Origin: Candidatus Poribacteria bacterium | GTDB lineage: Bacteria; Poribacteria; WGA-4E; PCPOR2b | Direction: 5' to 3' | Assembly: GCA_027296925.1 (NCBI GenBank) | Contig: JAPUIP010000586.1 | Coordinates: forward strand, 1 to 11,293 | DNA: 11,293 nucleotides | Part shown: positions 1-7,430 of the stretch, piece after piece | Numbering within the stretch: the stretch's first letter is position 1 | Layout of the letters: each line of letters opens with the position of its first letter | The notes under the pieces: generated by a model | The model's database searches: none | What the model saw: the letters and a program-made list of their open reading frames with translations, nothing else | Told to the model about the DNA's origin: nothing | Position numbers and translations under genes: made by a program

Positions 1-147
1 AATCCCTGGAACTGTATGCATCTTGCCGTTCAAGTTGGTCCTTTGAAGCCCGAAGAATCAAGGACAATCCGCGGCAAGATTTACCTTTTTCGAGGGCGCA
101 AGGAGGACTGTCTGGAGAAATTCTATCGGGATTTTCCGAAAAGCTGA
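1..147 (+). CDS. C-terminal end of an unrecognised protein (5' truncated by window)
   Basis: Frame 1 is open from the first base to a TGA at 145-147 and gives the last 48 residues of a protein that starts outside the window. The tail is rich in charged residues (RGKIYLFRGRKEDCLEKF) and has the alternating pattern of a final beta strand followed by an amphipathic helix. I do not recognise the family. The gene ends 38 bp before the aldolase promoter, so it is probably a separate transcription unit. That it is coding is supported by the open frame, the natural residue composition and the promoter beginning right after its stop. Confidence 0.6.
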   Translation, partial: NPWNCMHLAVQVGPLKPEESRTIRGKIYLFRGRKEDCLEKFYRDFPKS

Positions 148-184
148 GGGTTGAGAAAGGAAGCGGATCGAAGGACTTCACTAT

Positions 185-213
185 TTGACTCAAACCGACA
201 ACCGTGCTATAAT
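185..213 (+). promoter_or_regulatory. sigma70-type promoter of the aldolase gene
   Basis: TTGACT (185-190) and a perfect TATAAT (208-213) are separated by exactly 17 bp. Transcription would start near 220, leaving a leader of about 85 nt before the aldolase start codon. This is one of the best consensus matches in the window. Confidence 0.85.
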
Positions 214-244
214 GTTCTCATCCAAGTATTTCCGGCTGTTTTCA

Positions 245-283
245 TATACCGCCTGGAGGCGCCGAAAACGCTCTCTGGGTATA
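245..283 (+). promoter_or_regulatory. hairpin in the aldolase 5' leader
   Basis: TATACC (245-250) can pair with GGTATA (278-283), enclosing a 27-nt loop that contains the palindrome GGCGCC (258-263). The hairpin sits between the predicted transcription start and the ribosome binding site. It matches no riboswitch I know, and a role in regulation is only a guess. Confidence 0.25.
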
Positions 284-304
284 CTTTAAGTCATAGAGAG
301 GAAA

Positions 305-1192
305 ATGATGCCGAAGCGAATTAACAAAGCGATTGAGCTACTTGAGCAAGACCAGACCATCTACTACACAGGCGGGCACACTGGCGCTGACCTCACCTAC
401 GAGGCGGGGAAGGCGATGGCAAAAACGCGGGCAGACTACATCAATGTCGGCATGGAACATGGTGCTTTTGATCTGGCGGGTCTTGATAATTTTATGCGAG
501 GTTTGGTTGACGGTGGACCGACCAACAGCGGTCATCGGACACCGGGCGTCATCGTGGAAATGCCGGTGGACGGGTCCAGCGCAGACGTGATCTGGGCGAA
601 TGCGTGGCAGTTCAGGCAGGTGTTGGCGAGAGGAGTACACGGCATCCTGCTGTGCCACGCGGAGTCGCCAGAAGCCGTGAAGGCGTTTGTGGAAGCCTGC
701 CGGTATCCGTTCCAGACCATTGGCGTTGATTCGCAGCTGAATGTGGGGCGAAGGGGTTCGGCGGGACAGGGCTCCGCGGCGCCGATTTGGGGTGTTTCTG
801 TGGATGAGTACCTGGAGAAAGCCGACCCCTGGCCGTTGAATCCGATTGGCGAACTCATGCTGGGGCTAAAAATTGAGAACCGGCGCGCATTGGCCAACGT
901 TGAAATGACGATCCGGGTTCCCGGTATCGCCTTTGCCGAATGGGGACCTGGGGATATGGGCATGTCGTTTGGCTACAGAAACACACCGCGGCCATTCCCA
1001 CCCGAAATGATCGAGGCCCGAAATCGCGTATTTGCCGCTTGCAAAGCTGCCGGCGTCGCATTCCTGGAGGGTGCAACGCCGGAGACCGTGGGTGAACGGA
1101 TCGACGAAGGTGTGAGAATCATGGGCGCAGGCCAAGGAGGGGAGCTTGCGGCTGCCGGACGCACCTATTCCGGCAGGACCATGCCTGTGTAA
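305..1192 (+). CDS. HpcH/HpaI-family aldolase (aldolase/citrate lyase type)
   Basis: A 295-residue protein of the HpcH/HpaI class II pyruvate aldolase family, which splits or forms C-C bonds between pyruvate and an aldehyde in aromatic or sugar-acid catabolism; probably cytosolic, with no signal peptide. Visible landmarks are the MEH motif with the presumed catalytic His52, the metal-binding Glu191 in LKIENRRA, and Asp217 in EWGPGDMGMSFG. Two positions look atypical when aligned by eye with E. coli HpaI: the pyruvate-binding Arg is Glu85 (VIVEMP), and the Gln before the metal Glu is Lys189. At 295 residues it is somewhat longer than HpaI (about 260), so substrate and even activity are uncertain. 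GAGAGG (296-301) is the Shine-Dalgarno, and ATG occurs at both 305 and 308; the second has better spacing. The gene is monocistronic behind its own promoter. Confidence 0.85.
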   Translation: MMPKRINKAIELLEQDQTIYYTGGHTGADLTYEAGKAMAKTRADYINVGMEHGAFDLAGLDNFMRGLVDGGPTNSGHRTPGVIVEMPVDGSSADVIWANAWQFRQVLARGVHGILLCHAESPEAVKAFVEACRYPFQTIGVDSQLNVGRRGSAGQGSAAPIWGVSVDEYLEKADPWPLNPIGELMLGLKIENRRALANVEMTIRVPGIAFAEWGPGDMGMSFGYRNTPRPFPPEMIEARNRVFAACKAAGVAFLEGATPETVGERIDEGVRIMGAGQGGELAAAGRTYSGRTMPV

Positions 1193-1205
1193 ATTAGATC
1201 GACAC

Positions 1206-1241
1206 GAGCCTCACCCTCCCACCTCCGGGAGGGCAAGGCTC
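1206..1241 (-). terminator. hairpin between convergent genes, probably ending the dehydratase transcript
   Basis: GAGCC (1206-1210) pairs with GGCTC (1237-1241), and CCCTCCC (1214-1220) with GGGAGGG (1227-1233), around a 6-nt loop. The three positions between the stems are one A-T pair plus C.A and A.C mismatches on plus-strand RNA. On minus-strand RNA the two mismatches become G.U wobbles, giving a continuous 15-bp stem, so the hairpin suits the minus-strand gene ending at 1293. No U-tract follows on either strand, so it may protect a 3' end or act with Rho. Confidence 0.5.
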
Positions 1242-1292
1242 TGGTGCTCATCCGAGAATCGGACCACGCCGTACTCAGATAGTCAACACGCG

Positions 1293-2408
1293 CTAATGAG
1301 CCACCGCACCGTCGGCACGGAAGCTGCCGGTAATCCGCCTCGATTGGAATGGAAACTTCTCCAGTTTTGCTTCGTCGATCTGTAGACCAATACCCGGCCG
1401 GTCCGGCACGAGCACGTATCCCCCTTCCCGCTTGAGGGGTTCATCCACAATCTCTGAAAAGGCGTCAGCGCCGACGTGGCTTTCCATGAGGACGTAATTG
1501 GGTATCGCGGCATCCAGTTGAACGAAGGCGGCGAGGTTTACCGGACTTCCCATCAGATGCGGGAAAATCCCGACAAAGGAGGCTTCCGCCAGTGCAGCGA
1601 TCTTTTTGCACTGCGTGATGCCTCCCGCCAGCGAAACGTCAGGACGGATGAGGCTAACCGTCTTCCGGTCAATAAGGTCTTTGAATTGTTGGATATTGTA
1701 GAAACGCTCGCCCGTTGCCATTGGAATGTGAACATGCCGGGCGACGTAATCCAACGCTTCAACGCTCTGTGGAGCGAGCGGATCTTCATAGTACAGGATT
1801 CGGAAAGGCGCAAGCTCGCCGGCCAGAATGATTGCCTCGTCCGGCGTCAGATTCCGATGAATCTCAAGCCCCAGATCGACCTCGTATCCGACCGCTTCGC
1901 GAATCGTCTTGACAATCTCGATCGCCGTCGTAATCGCCTGGGTTGAAGTCCCCTGCTCCCAACCTGAGAAAAACGGGGTTGTTCTCAGGGAGATAAACCC
2001 CTCCTCGACATTTCTGACCGCGCTTTCCCCTCGCTCAGCAAGGGTGTTTCCGGTGACATTGTTAAAGACCTTGACCTTGTCGCGACACTTCCCGCCTAGC
2101 AGTTGGTACACCGGCAGGTTGACCGACTGTCCCAAAATGTCCCACATCGCGACATCGATGGCGCTCATTGCCGCGCTGAGGGCCGCCCCCATGAAGTGCG
2201 TGTCTCGCGAAACCACCTGATAATGATGCTCGATGCGGGCGGGGTCTTTGCCGATATAGTAATCGCTTAGTTCCAGTATGGCCTGATAGACCATCTTCTG
2301 GTGGGCCCACAATCCGGCTTCACCGTTGCCGACGATGCCTTCATCGGTATATACCCGGACCAGCAGGAATCTGTCGACCAGAAACGGTGTTATTTTCTTG
2401 ATTCTCAT
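1293..2408 (-). CDS. mandelate racemase/muconate lactonizing enzyme family protein (sugar-acid dehydratase-like)
   Basis: A 371-residue enolase-superfamily enzyme, nearest by eye to the galactonate/mannonate dehydratase branch. It has an N-terminal capping domain (about 1-115) and a barrel domain. Presumed metal ligands are Glu182 (LEIHRN), Glu208 (YYEDPL) and Glu234 (ATGERF). His184 and His284 (FPHLMGSP) with Asp257 (RPDVS) are candidate acid/base residues, and Glu309 closes the barrel. Such enzymes remove a proton next to a carboxylate and lose water to give a 2-keto-3-deoxy sugar acid; the substrate cannot be read from sequence. Start ATG 2408 is chosen because GGAGG lies 7 nt upstream; a longer in-frame start at 2432 has no such site. 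The 2-keto-3-deoxy acid it would make is the sort of substrate an HpcH/HpaI aldolase cleaves, so a shared pathway with the convergent aldolase gene is possible. Confidence 0.88.
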   Translation of the reverse strand: MRIKKITPFLVDRFLLVRVYTDEGIVGNGEAGLWAHQKMVYQAILELSDYYIGKDPARIEHHYQVVSRDTHFMGAALSAAMSAIDVAMWDILGQSVNLPVYQLLGGKCRDKVKVFNNVTGNTLAERGESAVRNVEEGFISLRTTPFFSGWEQGTSTQAITTAIEIVKTIREAVGYEVDLGLEIHRNLTPDEAIILAGELAPFRILYYEDPLAPQSVEALDYVARHVHIPMATGERFYNIQQFKDLIDRKTVSLIRPDVSLAGGITQCKKIAALAEASFVGIFPHLMGSPVNLAAFVQLDAAIPNYVLMESHVGADAFSEIVDEPLKREGGYVLVPDRPGIGLQIDEAKLEKFPFQSRRITGSFRADGAVAH

Positions 2409-2423
2409 TGCAAAACCTCCGTC

Positions 2424-3329
2424 ATGAATCATTTGACAGTAGAAAAGCTAAACGCAGGAACGACTCAAGCGGCGCTATCTCTTATAAATGATACCTACGC
2501 CGATGCGCATGGGTTTACGCCCCTCACCGAAGGGGATTTGGGCGCACTGGACAAAACGGGTTTCTTCGTTATTGGCTCAATCAACAAAAAGCCCATCAGT
2601 TTCGCCTACGGCTCTGTGGTCGAAGCGGACAGGGGACTCATCCGTTGGGCGGCCGTCTCGGAAAACTTTCGGGGTAAATGCTACAGCCTTTTCCCGATGC
2701 AGGCGTGTATCACCCAACTGAAAGATAATGGGGCAAAGCAGATTTATGTGGAGAACTGGGTCGACGCCCCTTATCGCCGGCTGTTAAGCCACTTTGAATC
2801 TTCAGCGACTCAGCTTGAGCATGATCAGCTTATTATGCGTCTGGATATGGGGCAACATACGCCAGAACCACCCACTATCGCAAAAGGCTATGTGGTTCGA
2901 GCATTTCGAGAAGGCGACGAAGCAACCTGGGCGAATGTCAAAAATGCGGTGTTTGGCAGTTCATCTCAACCACAGGAGTTCTGGAAACAAGATTTCAACG
3001 GGGTTAACATGGAATCAGATTTTGACCGGGAGGGATTCTTCTTTGCCGAAAAGGACGGACAACCTGCCGGAATCTGCGCCGGTATCGTTCTGCATGACAG
3101 AAAAAAGATTGGCGACACCTTCCCCGGCAGTATCGGTTGGACGGGTGTTTTGGAAGAACATAGAGGGATAGGACTTGGCAGAGCGTTGATGATTCACTCA
3201 TTAAATTATCTCCATGGAAAGGGTATCGCTGCGACGGAACTCGGCACACAGTTTTATCGAACTGCTGCGGTGAATCTCTATGAGCATCTTGGATTCCGCA
3301 TTCACATCGCCTCATTTAAACTCATTTAG
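2424..3329 (+). CDS. tandem-domain GNAT family N-acetyltransferase
   Basis: A 301-residue protein made of two GNAT folds. The C-terminal one (about 156-301) has a clear acetyl-CoA pyrophosphate loop, HRGIGLGRAL (246-255), and the late helix LYEHLGFR (285-292). The N-terminal one (about 1-145) is degenerate, with only NFRGK at the matching place, as in many duplicated GNAT proteins such as mycothiol synthase-like enzymes. It should move an acetyl group from acetyl-CoA to an amine on an unknown small molecule. Start ATG 2424 gives a normal GNAT N-terminus, but the bases upstream carry no Shine-Dalgarno; they are the complement of the neighbour's. The start lies 15 bp from that divergent gene, so its promoter must lie within the neighbour's coding DNA. 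Confidence 0.85.
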   Translation: MNHLTVEKLNAGTTQAALSLINDTYADAHGFTPLTEGDLGALDKTGFFVIGSINKKPISFAYGSVVEADRGLIRWAAVSENFRGKCYSLFPMQACITQLKDNGAKQIYVENWVDAPYRRLLSHFESSATQLEHDQLIMRLDMGQHTPEPPTIAKGYVVRAFREGDEATWANVKNAVFGSSSQPQEFWKQDFNGVNMESDFDREGFFFAEKDGQPAGICAGIVLHDRKKIGDTFPGSIGWTGVLEEHRGIGLGRALMIHSLNYLHGKGIAATELGTQFYRTAAVNLYEHLGFRIHIASFKLI

Positions 3330-3344
3330 GAAAGTTACCTTTCC
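3329..3344. terminator. small hairpin between convergent GNAT and PhyH genes
   Basis: GGAAAG (3329-3334) and CTTTCC (3339-3344) form a 6-bp stem with a 4-nt loop directly at the stop codon of the plus-strand gene, in a 41-bp convergent gap. There is no U-tract, so terminator function is weakly supported. Confidence 0.25.
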
Positions 3345-3370
3345 ACGCTTTGATACGCCACAACGCCGGT

Positions 3371-4135
3371 TCAAACACATCCGGGATACTCCCGACCGCG
3401 CAGGAGTGGAAAGTCTGGTTTTTGGTCTGCGTCGCCGATAAATTTGGAATCCGCTCGCATGTAGCTGGTGACAAGCCCACGACGGCGATGGGGCGTACGG
3501 TTTTCGCCACTGCCGTGAACGGTCAAACTGTGGTGGAAACTGCAGCCGCCGGACTTCAGCACCACCGGTACGGCTTGAGATGTGTCCACGCCCTGGGCAT
3601 GCAAGAAATCCCTTCGCTCATGGGGCCAAATCCCTTTTTTGTAGCTGCCGGGGAGCAGCCGCACACAACCATTTTCCTCCGTCGCATCATCCAGAGCTAT
3701 CCAGCAACTCACAAGCGTCGGTGGCTCAATGGAGGTCCAATAGGCAGAGTCCTGATGCCATGAGACAATCGAGCCGTGAAAAGCGGGCTTCATCAATGTT
3801 TGGGTGTGGAATAACTTGATGTCCTCTGTGTGCAGCAGTTCTTCAACGATGTCCAGGATCTTTGGACTGCTGGCGTGGTTAAAAATCACTTCGTCGTAAC
3901 GATGGGGGTCCATAAGCTGCCAGACCTTGTCACGGCGGGGCACGTTCTCCAGCTCTCCCCGTTGAGCGGCGGCCTCCAGCCTTATCCTGATTTTATCTGC
4001 ATTGGGATGCGAGCCCTCAGCCAGGGCGTCGATTCGCGAGCGCAATGCCTCTAACCCTTCCTCTGATAGAATAGGACCGTAGATCAAAAATCCATCCCGT
4101 TCGTAATTTTCCTTCTGTGTGTCGGTTAAGATCAT
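3371..4135 (-). CDS. phytanoyl-CoA dioxygenase (PhyH) family protein
   Basis: A 254-residue Fe(II)/2-oxoglutarate-dependent oxygenase of the PhyH family. The facial triad is visible as His127 and Asp129 in SWHQDSAYW and the distal His207 in LTVHGSGEN. The 2-oxoglutarate-binding Arg is one of Arg217-219 (HRRRGL). The stretch ALDDATEENGCVRLLPGS is typical PhyH core. It would hydroxylate or halogenate a small substrate using O2 and 2-oxoglutarate; bacterial members act on many metabolites and the substrate here is unknown. ATG 4135 is chosen because AAAGGAG lies just upstream; an in-frame start at 4228 would add 31 non-homologous-looking residues that overlap the upstream gene. It is 46 bp downstream of the GNAT gene and probably the last gene of its operon. 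Confidence 0.88.
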   Translation of the reverse strand: MILTDTQKENYERDGFLIYGPILSEEGLEALRSRIDALAEGSHPNADKIRIRLEAAAQRGELENVPRRDKVWQLMDPHRYDEVIFNHASSPKILDIVEELLHTEDIKLFHTQTLMKPAFHGSIVSWHQDSAYWTSIEPPTLVSCWIALDDATEENGCVRLLPGSYKKGIWPHERRDFLHAQGVDTSQAVPVVLKSGGCSFHHSLTVHGSGENRTPHRRRGLVTSYMRADSKFIGDADQKPDFPLLRGREYPGCV

Positions 4136-4181
4136 GTGGCGCTCCTTTCTCCTGGTGGGGCTGCTCGTCCCACGTTGGCAC

Positions 4182-4937
4182 TCAACGCAGGGTATAGGCG
4201 TTGTATGGGGTTGGGTTTGTGAAACCAAGCTTCTCAGCTAAGCCGGCTGATATCTCGTTGGCCGCGTCCCAGCACGGATCGATGTCGTGCTCCAAACAGT
4301 GTAAGATCATAGCGGCGGCGACGGTGGTCGCGAGACCTCGCCGACGAAAGTTCGGGAGGGTCGCAATCCCACAATCGATCTTTCCTCCACCGACCGCAAA
4401 AGAGCCACAACCGGCAACGACTTTGCCGGCGTATTCGATAGCGAAGCCGAATCCCTGAGCGAGAAATGCGTTGTGAGTCGGATAGTTGGCGATCAGCCAA
4501 TCGGCGAGTTTGGCAAAGCCCTCCACCTCTGCGTCGGTGACCGGTTTAATCACATAGCCGGCTGGGAGATCTCGCGCAAACGTTTGAAGGCGCGCACGGT
4601 CCCATCTGCCGGGGCAGAAAGCCACACGCGTCCAACTGTCCAGGTTATCGCCCCACACCTGCCGAATGCGTCCTTCCCAGTTGGCATTAGCTCCAACCAG
4701 AACAGATTCGCGCGGAATCTCACCGACCATCTCTATCGCGGCATCACTGTCCGCTTCACCGGCCAGGAGATAAAAGCGCGAAAGGTGGAGGCAGCCCACT
4801 TTGGGATTATCCATGTCGTCGGCAAACGCATCGCCCATTCCACCCGCCAATACAGCAGGTACAAAGCCACGTAAATACGGATAGTCAGCAAAAATTGTGT
4901 CCAAGACGTTCCGTTTTCCGGGTGGAAGTTCTATCAT
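4182..4937 (-). CDS. GNAT_acetyltran-type N-acetyltransferase (ZmaR-like)
   Basis: A 251-residue protein resembling the GNAT_acetyltran family, to which the zwittermicin A resistance acetyltransferase ZmaR belongs. The N-terminal half (about 1-125) is the family's own region. The C-terminal half is the catalytic GNAT fold, with the acetyl-CoA loop FRRRGLAT (197-204) and the following CWDAANEISAGLAEKLGF (222-239). It should acetylate an amine on a small molecule; the substrate is unknown and resistance is not implied. ATG 4937 has GGAGG 7 nt upstream. It lies 65 bp downstream of glgB with no terminator-like hairpin between, so co-transcription with glgB is likely. Confidence 0.85.
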   Translation of the reverse strand: MIELPPGKRNVLDTIFADYPYLRGFVPAVLAGGMGDAFADDMDNPKVGCLHLSRFYLLAGEADSDAAIEMVGEIPRESVLVGANANWEGRIRQVWGDNLDSWTRVAFCPGRWDRARLQTFARDLPAGYVIKPVTDAEVEGFAKLADWLIANYPTHNAFLAQGFGFAIEYAGKVVAGCGSFAVGGGKIDCGIATLPNFRRRGLATTVAAAMILHCLEHDIDPCWDAANEISAGLAEKLGFTNPTPYNAYTLR

Positions 4938-5002
4938 CGCAATCCTCCAAATGCTTCAATACCAAGATGGTTTACACGTTCCGGCAGGGTTAAGGGCATC
5001 CA

Positions 5003-7054
5003 TCATGGCACAGGCGCCAGCACCTGGGCGCTACGGGCGGGCAGGTAGAGTTGGATGGATTGGTTGCGCTTGTACATGGGAACGTTCTGCTTTGGATAGA
5101 CCATCCCCTCCGCTACAAGTCCGTGCCCCTCGAATATCTTATCGTCCGTGTTAAGGATTACCTTGTAGTCTGTCGGATCGGGCACGGGAATCCGCAGCGC
5201 TTCATAGGATTCCGTTGGATGGAAGTTGAATGCGAACACCAGCGGGCCGCGCCGATACATCAGTTGTCTCGTGTCTTCATGCATGACCAGTTGCTCGATG
5301 AAGCTGTCCTCGAGCAGATTATACGCCTCATCGAGTTGCTGCATCGCTCGATCGAAGTTGTTCAGCCCTTTGTAGCGAAGATGGTCGAGATCCGCCAGGC
5401 TCCACTGCCGGCGGGCGTAGTGATGCGAGTAGTTATTCCCAGGGCGCGGAAAATCGATCCACTCCGGATGACCGAACTCATTTCCCATGAAATTGAGGTA
5501 GCCCTCGCCGCCCAGACTGAACGTGATGAGCCGAATCATCTTGTGTAGCGCAATTCCCCGATCCACGACGACATCCGGCGTGAACACGCTCATGTTCCAG
5601 TACTGCTGCTCCTCCATCAACCAGAACGCGATGGTCTTATCCCCCACCAGCGCCTGATCGTGGCTCTCCGCATAGGCGATGTGCTTCTCATGCGCCCGAC
5701 GATTGAGCAGCGTGTAATAGATCTGCGAAAGATTCCACTGTTCATCACGCTTTTCCTTCAGCAATTTAATCCAGTAGTCCGGCACACCCATCGCCAGGCG
5801 ATAATCAAATCCCACGCCCCCTTCTGCCACCGGTCTGGCCAAGCCCGGCATTCCACTGACATCCTCCGCGATCGAAACACCAGCCGAGTTGATCTCATGC
5901 ACTAACTCATTGGCCAGCATCAGGTAGGCCACCGCATCGTTGTCCACGTTTTCACCGAAGTAATCGTCGTAGCCGGTGAACGCTCTGCCGAGGCCGTGGT
6001 CGAGGTACATCATGCTTGTCACGCCGTCGAAGCGGAAACCATCGAACCGGTATTCCTCCAGCCAGAAGCGCACGTTGCTTAGCAGAAACCGCAGCACCTC
6101 GTATTTGCTGTAATCAAAGCAGAGCGAATCCCACGCAACGTGTTCTCCCCTGGGGCCGGCATGGAAATATTGATAAGCTGTGCCGTCGAAACGGTTCAGG
6201 CCCTCATTGATGTTCCTCACCGCGTGGCTATGGATGATGTCCATGATGACGAGCAACCCCATGCCGTGCGCTGTGTCGATCAGTTCCTTAAGTTCCTCGG
6301 GCGTGCCGAAGCGACTCGAAACCGCGAAGAAATTGCTGACGTGATAGCCGAAGCTGGCGTAATAGGGATGCTCCATCACCGCCATCAACTGCACCGCGTT
6401 GTACCCCAGATTGGCGATCCGCGGCAAGACATTTTGCGTGAACTCCACGAACGTGCCAATCTTTCCTTCCTCCTGCGCCATCCCTACATGCGCTTCATAG
6501 ATACGCAATCCCCTATTGCGCTGCGGCACCGCATTCTTCCACGTGTATGGCACAGATGGCTCCCAATATTGTCCGGTGAAGTGGAGACTTCCATCTTCCT
6601 GTATCACACGCCGAATGTACGCCGGAAGGCGATCGAGTCTGGTATCGGCCGCGTCCACATACACCTTGACCGTGCTGCCATGCGTCAGTCGATTTTGGTA
6701 TTGAGCGTCCGGCAAAAATAGACTCCAGATGCCCTGTTCATCGCACGTAAGTGGATTGGCGCCACGGTCCCAATGATTAAAATCACCGATCAACGCCAGA
6801 TAATTCGCCGCCGGCGCCCACTCGTGATACCACACGCCGGTCTGTCCATCCTTCACGCCGCGGTTGAGCCCGAAATACCGATGTCCCTGACTGATTGCCC
6901 CCATCAGGCCTTCGTGATTGGCGACCCGTGCCTTGAACCGCTGGTAATGTGCAGAGCGATCGCGCAGTTTCGATGAATAAGGCTCCAGCCAGGCATCCAG
7001 CGCCACCAAACCTGTTCCATCGGTGCGTCGTTGAACCTTGTTCAGCTTTTCCAT
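5003..7054 (-). CDS. glgB: 1,4-alpha-glucan branching enzyme, eukaryote-like GH13_8 type
   Basis: A 683-residue glycogen branching enzyme, which cuts an alpha-1,4 chain and reattaches it by an alpha-1,6 bond. It has a CBM48 domain (about 70-165, GVWYHEWAPAANYLALIGDFN), a GH13 barrel (about 190-560) and a C-terminal all-beta domain. Catalytic residues are Asp343 (DGFRFDGVTSM), Glu397 (SIAEDVSGMP) and Asp466 (YAESHDQALVGD); region I is DIIHSH (272-277). Long stretches such as EGYLNFMGNEFGHPEW match animal and plant branching enzymes closely, which places it in subfamily GH13_8 rather than the usual bacterial GH13_9. The length fits this subfamily. The start is 12 bp after the winged-helix gene, with a weak AGAGA site. 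No other glycogen gene is in the window. Confidence 0.95.
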   Translation of the reverse strand: MEKLNKVQRRTDGTGLVALDAWLEPYSSKLRDRSAHYQRFKARVANHEGLMGAISQGHRYFGLNRGVKDGQTGVWYHEWAPAANYLALIGDFNHWDRGANPLTCDEQGIWSLFLPDAQYQNRLTHGSTVKVYVDAADTRLDRLPAYIRRVIQEDGSLHFTGQYWEPSVPYTWKNAVPQRNRGLRIYEAHVGMAQEEGKIGTFVEFTQNVLPRIANLGYNAVQLMAVMEHPYYASFGYHVSNFFAVSSRFGTPEELKELIDTAHGMGLLVIMDIIHSHAVRNINEGLNRFDGTAYQYFHAGPRGEHVAWDSLCFDYSKYEVLRFLLSNVRFWLEEYRFDGFRFDGVTSMMYLDHGLGRAFTGYDDYFGENVDNDAVAYLMLANELVHEINSAGVSIAEDVSGMPGLARPVAEGGVGFDYRLAMGVPDYWIKLLKEKRDEQWNLSQIYYTLLNRRAHEKHIAYAESHDQALVGDKTIAFWLMEEQQYWNMSVFTPDVVVDRGIALHKMIRLITFSLGGEGYLNFMGNEFGHPEWIDFPRPGNNYSHHYARRQWSLADLDHLRYKGLNNFDRAMQQLDEAYNLLEDSFIEQLVMHEDTRQLMYRRGPLVFAFNFHPTESYEALRIPVPDPTDYKVILNTDDKIFEGHGLVAEGMVYPKQNVPMYKRNQSIQLYLPARSAQVLAPVP

Positions 7055-7066
7055 AAATCTCTATTC

Positions 7067-7279
7067 TTATCCCGATTCAGATCCTTTCAACGCAATATAA
7101 GTGAAGCGTCCCTGCGTAGAGAAGACAAGATTAGATTCGCGCGCCAACCAGCCGATTCCCATCAGGATGGTGCGCTCGGACTGATCCAGTTCACGAGTCA
7201 GCTTACTAATCGTTGCTTCTCCATTTTCATGCAGGTAGTGCCAAATTTCCCCAGCGGTTCTTCCAATTCCATCTATCAT
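7067..7279 (-). CDS. small winged-helix protein, DUF2582-like
   Basis: A 70-residue protein resembling the DUF2582 winged helix-turn-helix family. Residues 5-20 form a first helix, 22-48 (ATISKLTRELDQSERTIL and on) the helix-turn-helix, and 51-64 the beta wing (LVFSTQGRFTYIAL). Members are small stand-alone winged-helix proteins of uncertain role. ATG 7279 follows GAGGA by about 10 nt. The stop is 12 bp before glgB, so the two are almost surely co-transcribed. The repeats at 7291-7346 directly upstream look like binding sites, which makes self-regulation of the glgB operon a reasonable hypothesis; DNA binding by this protein is not shown by the sequence. Confidence 0.82.
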   Translation of the reverse strand: MIDGIGRTAGEIWHYLHENGEATISKLTRELDQSERTILMGIGWLARESNLVFSTQGRFTYIALKGSESG

Positions 7280-7290
7280 GTTAGGGCGTC

Positions 7291-7350
7291 CTCATGATGC
7301 GGTAGAAGAGATGAGAAATTCTCATCGTCTCATGATTCTCAATCATTGTA
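7291..7350 (-). promoter_or_regulatory. operator-like repeat cluster and possible -10 before the winged-helix/glgB operon
   Basis: GATGAGAA (7310-7317) and TTCTCATC (7319-7326) form a perfect 17-bp dyad around one central A. ATGATT (7332-7337) and AATCAT (7341-7346) form a second dyad. CTCATGAT occurs twice (7291-7298 and 7329-7336), so TCTCA/TGAGA-type half sites recur throughout. On the minus strand TACAAT (7350-7345) could be a -10 box, though I find no good -35. Transcription from it would start near 7338, putting the dyad just inside the transcript. Confidence 0.5.
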
Positions 7351-7430
7351 CCCAATTCACTAAAACATGGCTTTAGCACAGTTTGAAGGGAGGGGTCATA
7401 GTTCGCTTGAGTCTGGCCGACACCTGCGGT

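Noticed and set aside
532..963. 143-codon minus-strand ORF within the aldolase gene
   Set aside because: Shadow of the aldolase reading frame, with no ribosome site or recognisable domain.
6140..6721. 193-codon plus-strand ORF opposite glgB
   Set aside because: It lies wholly antisense to the catalytic region of a clear branching enzyme, has no family-like motifs and is explained by codon bias of the real gene.
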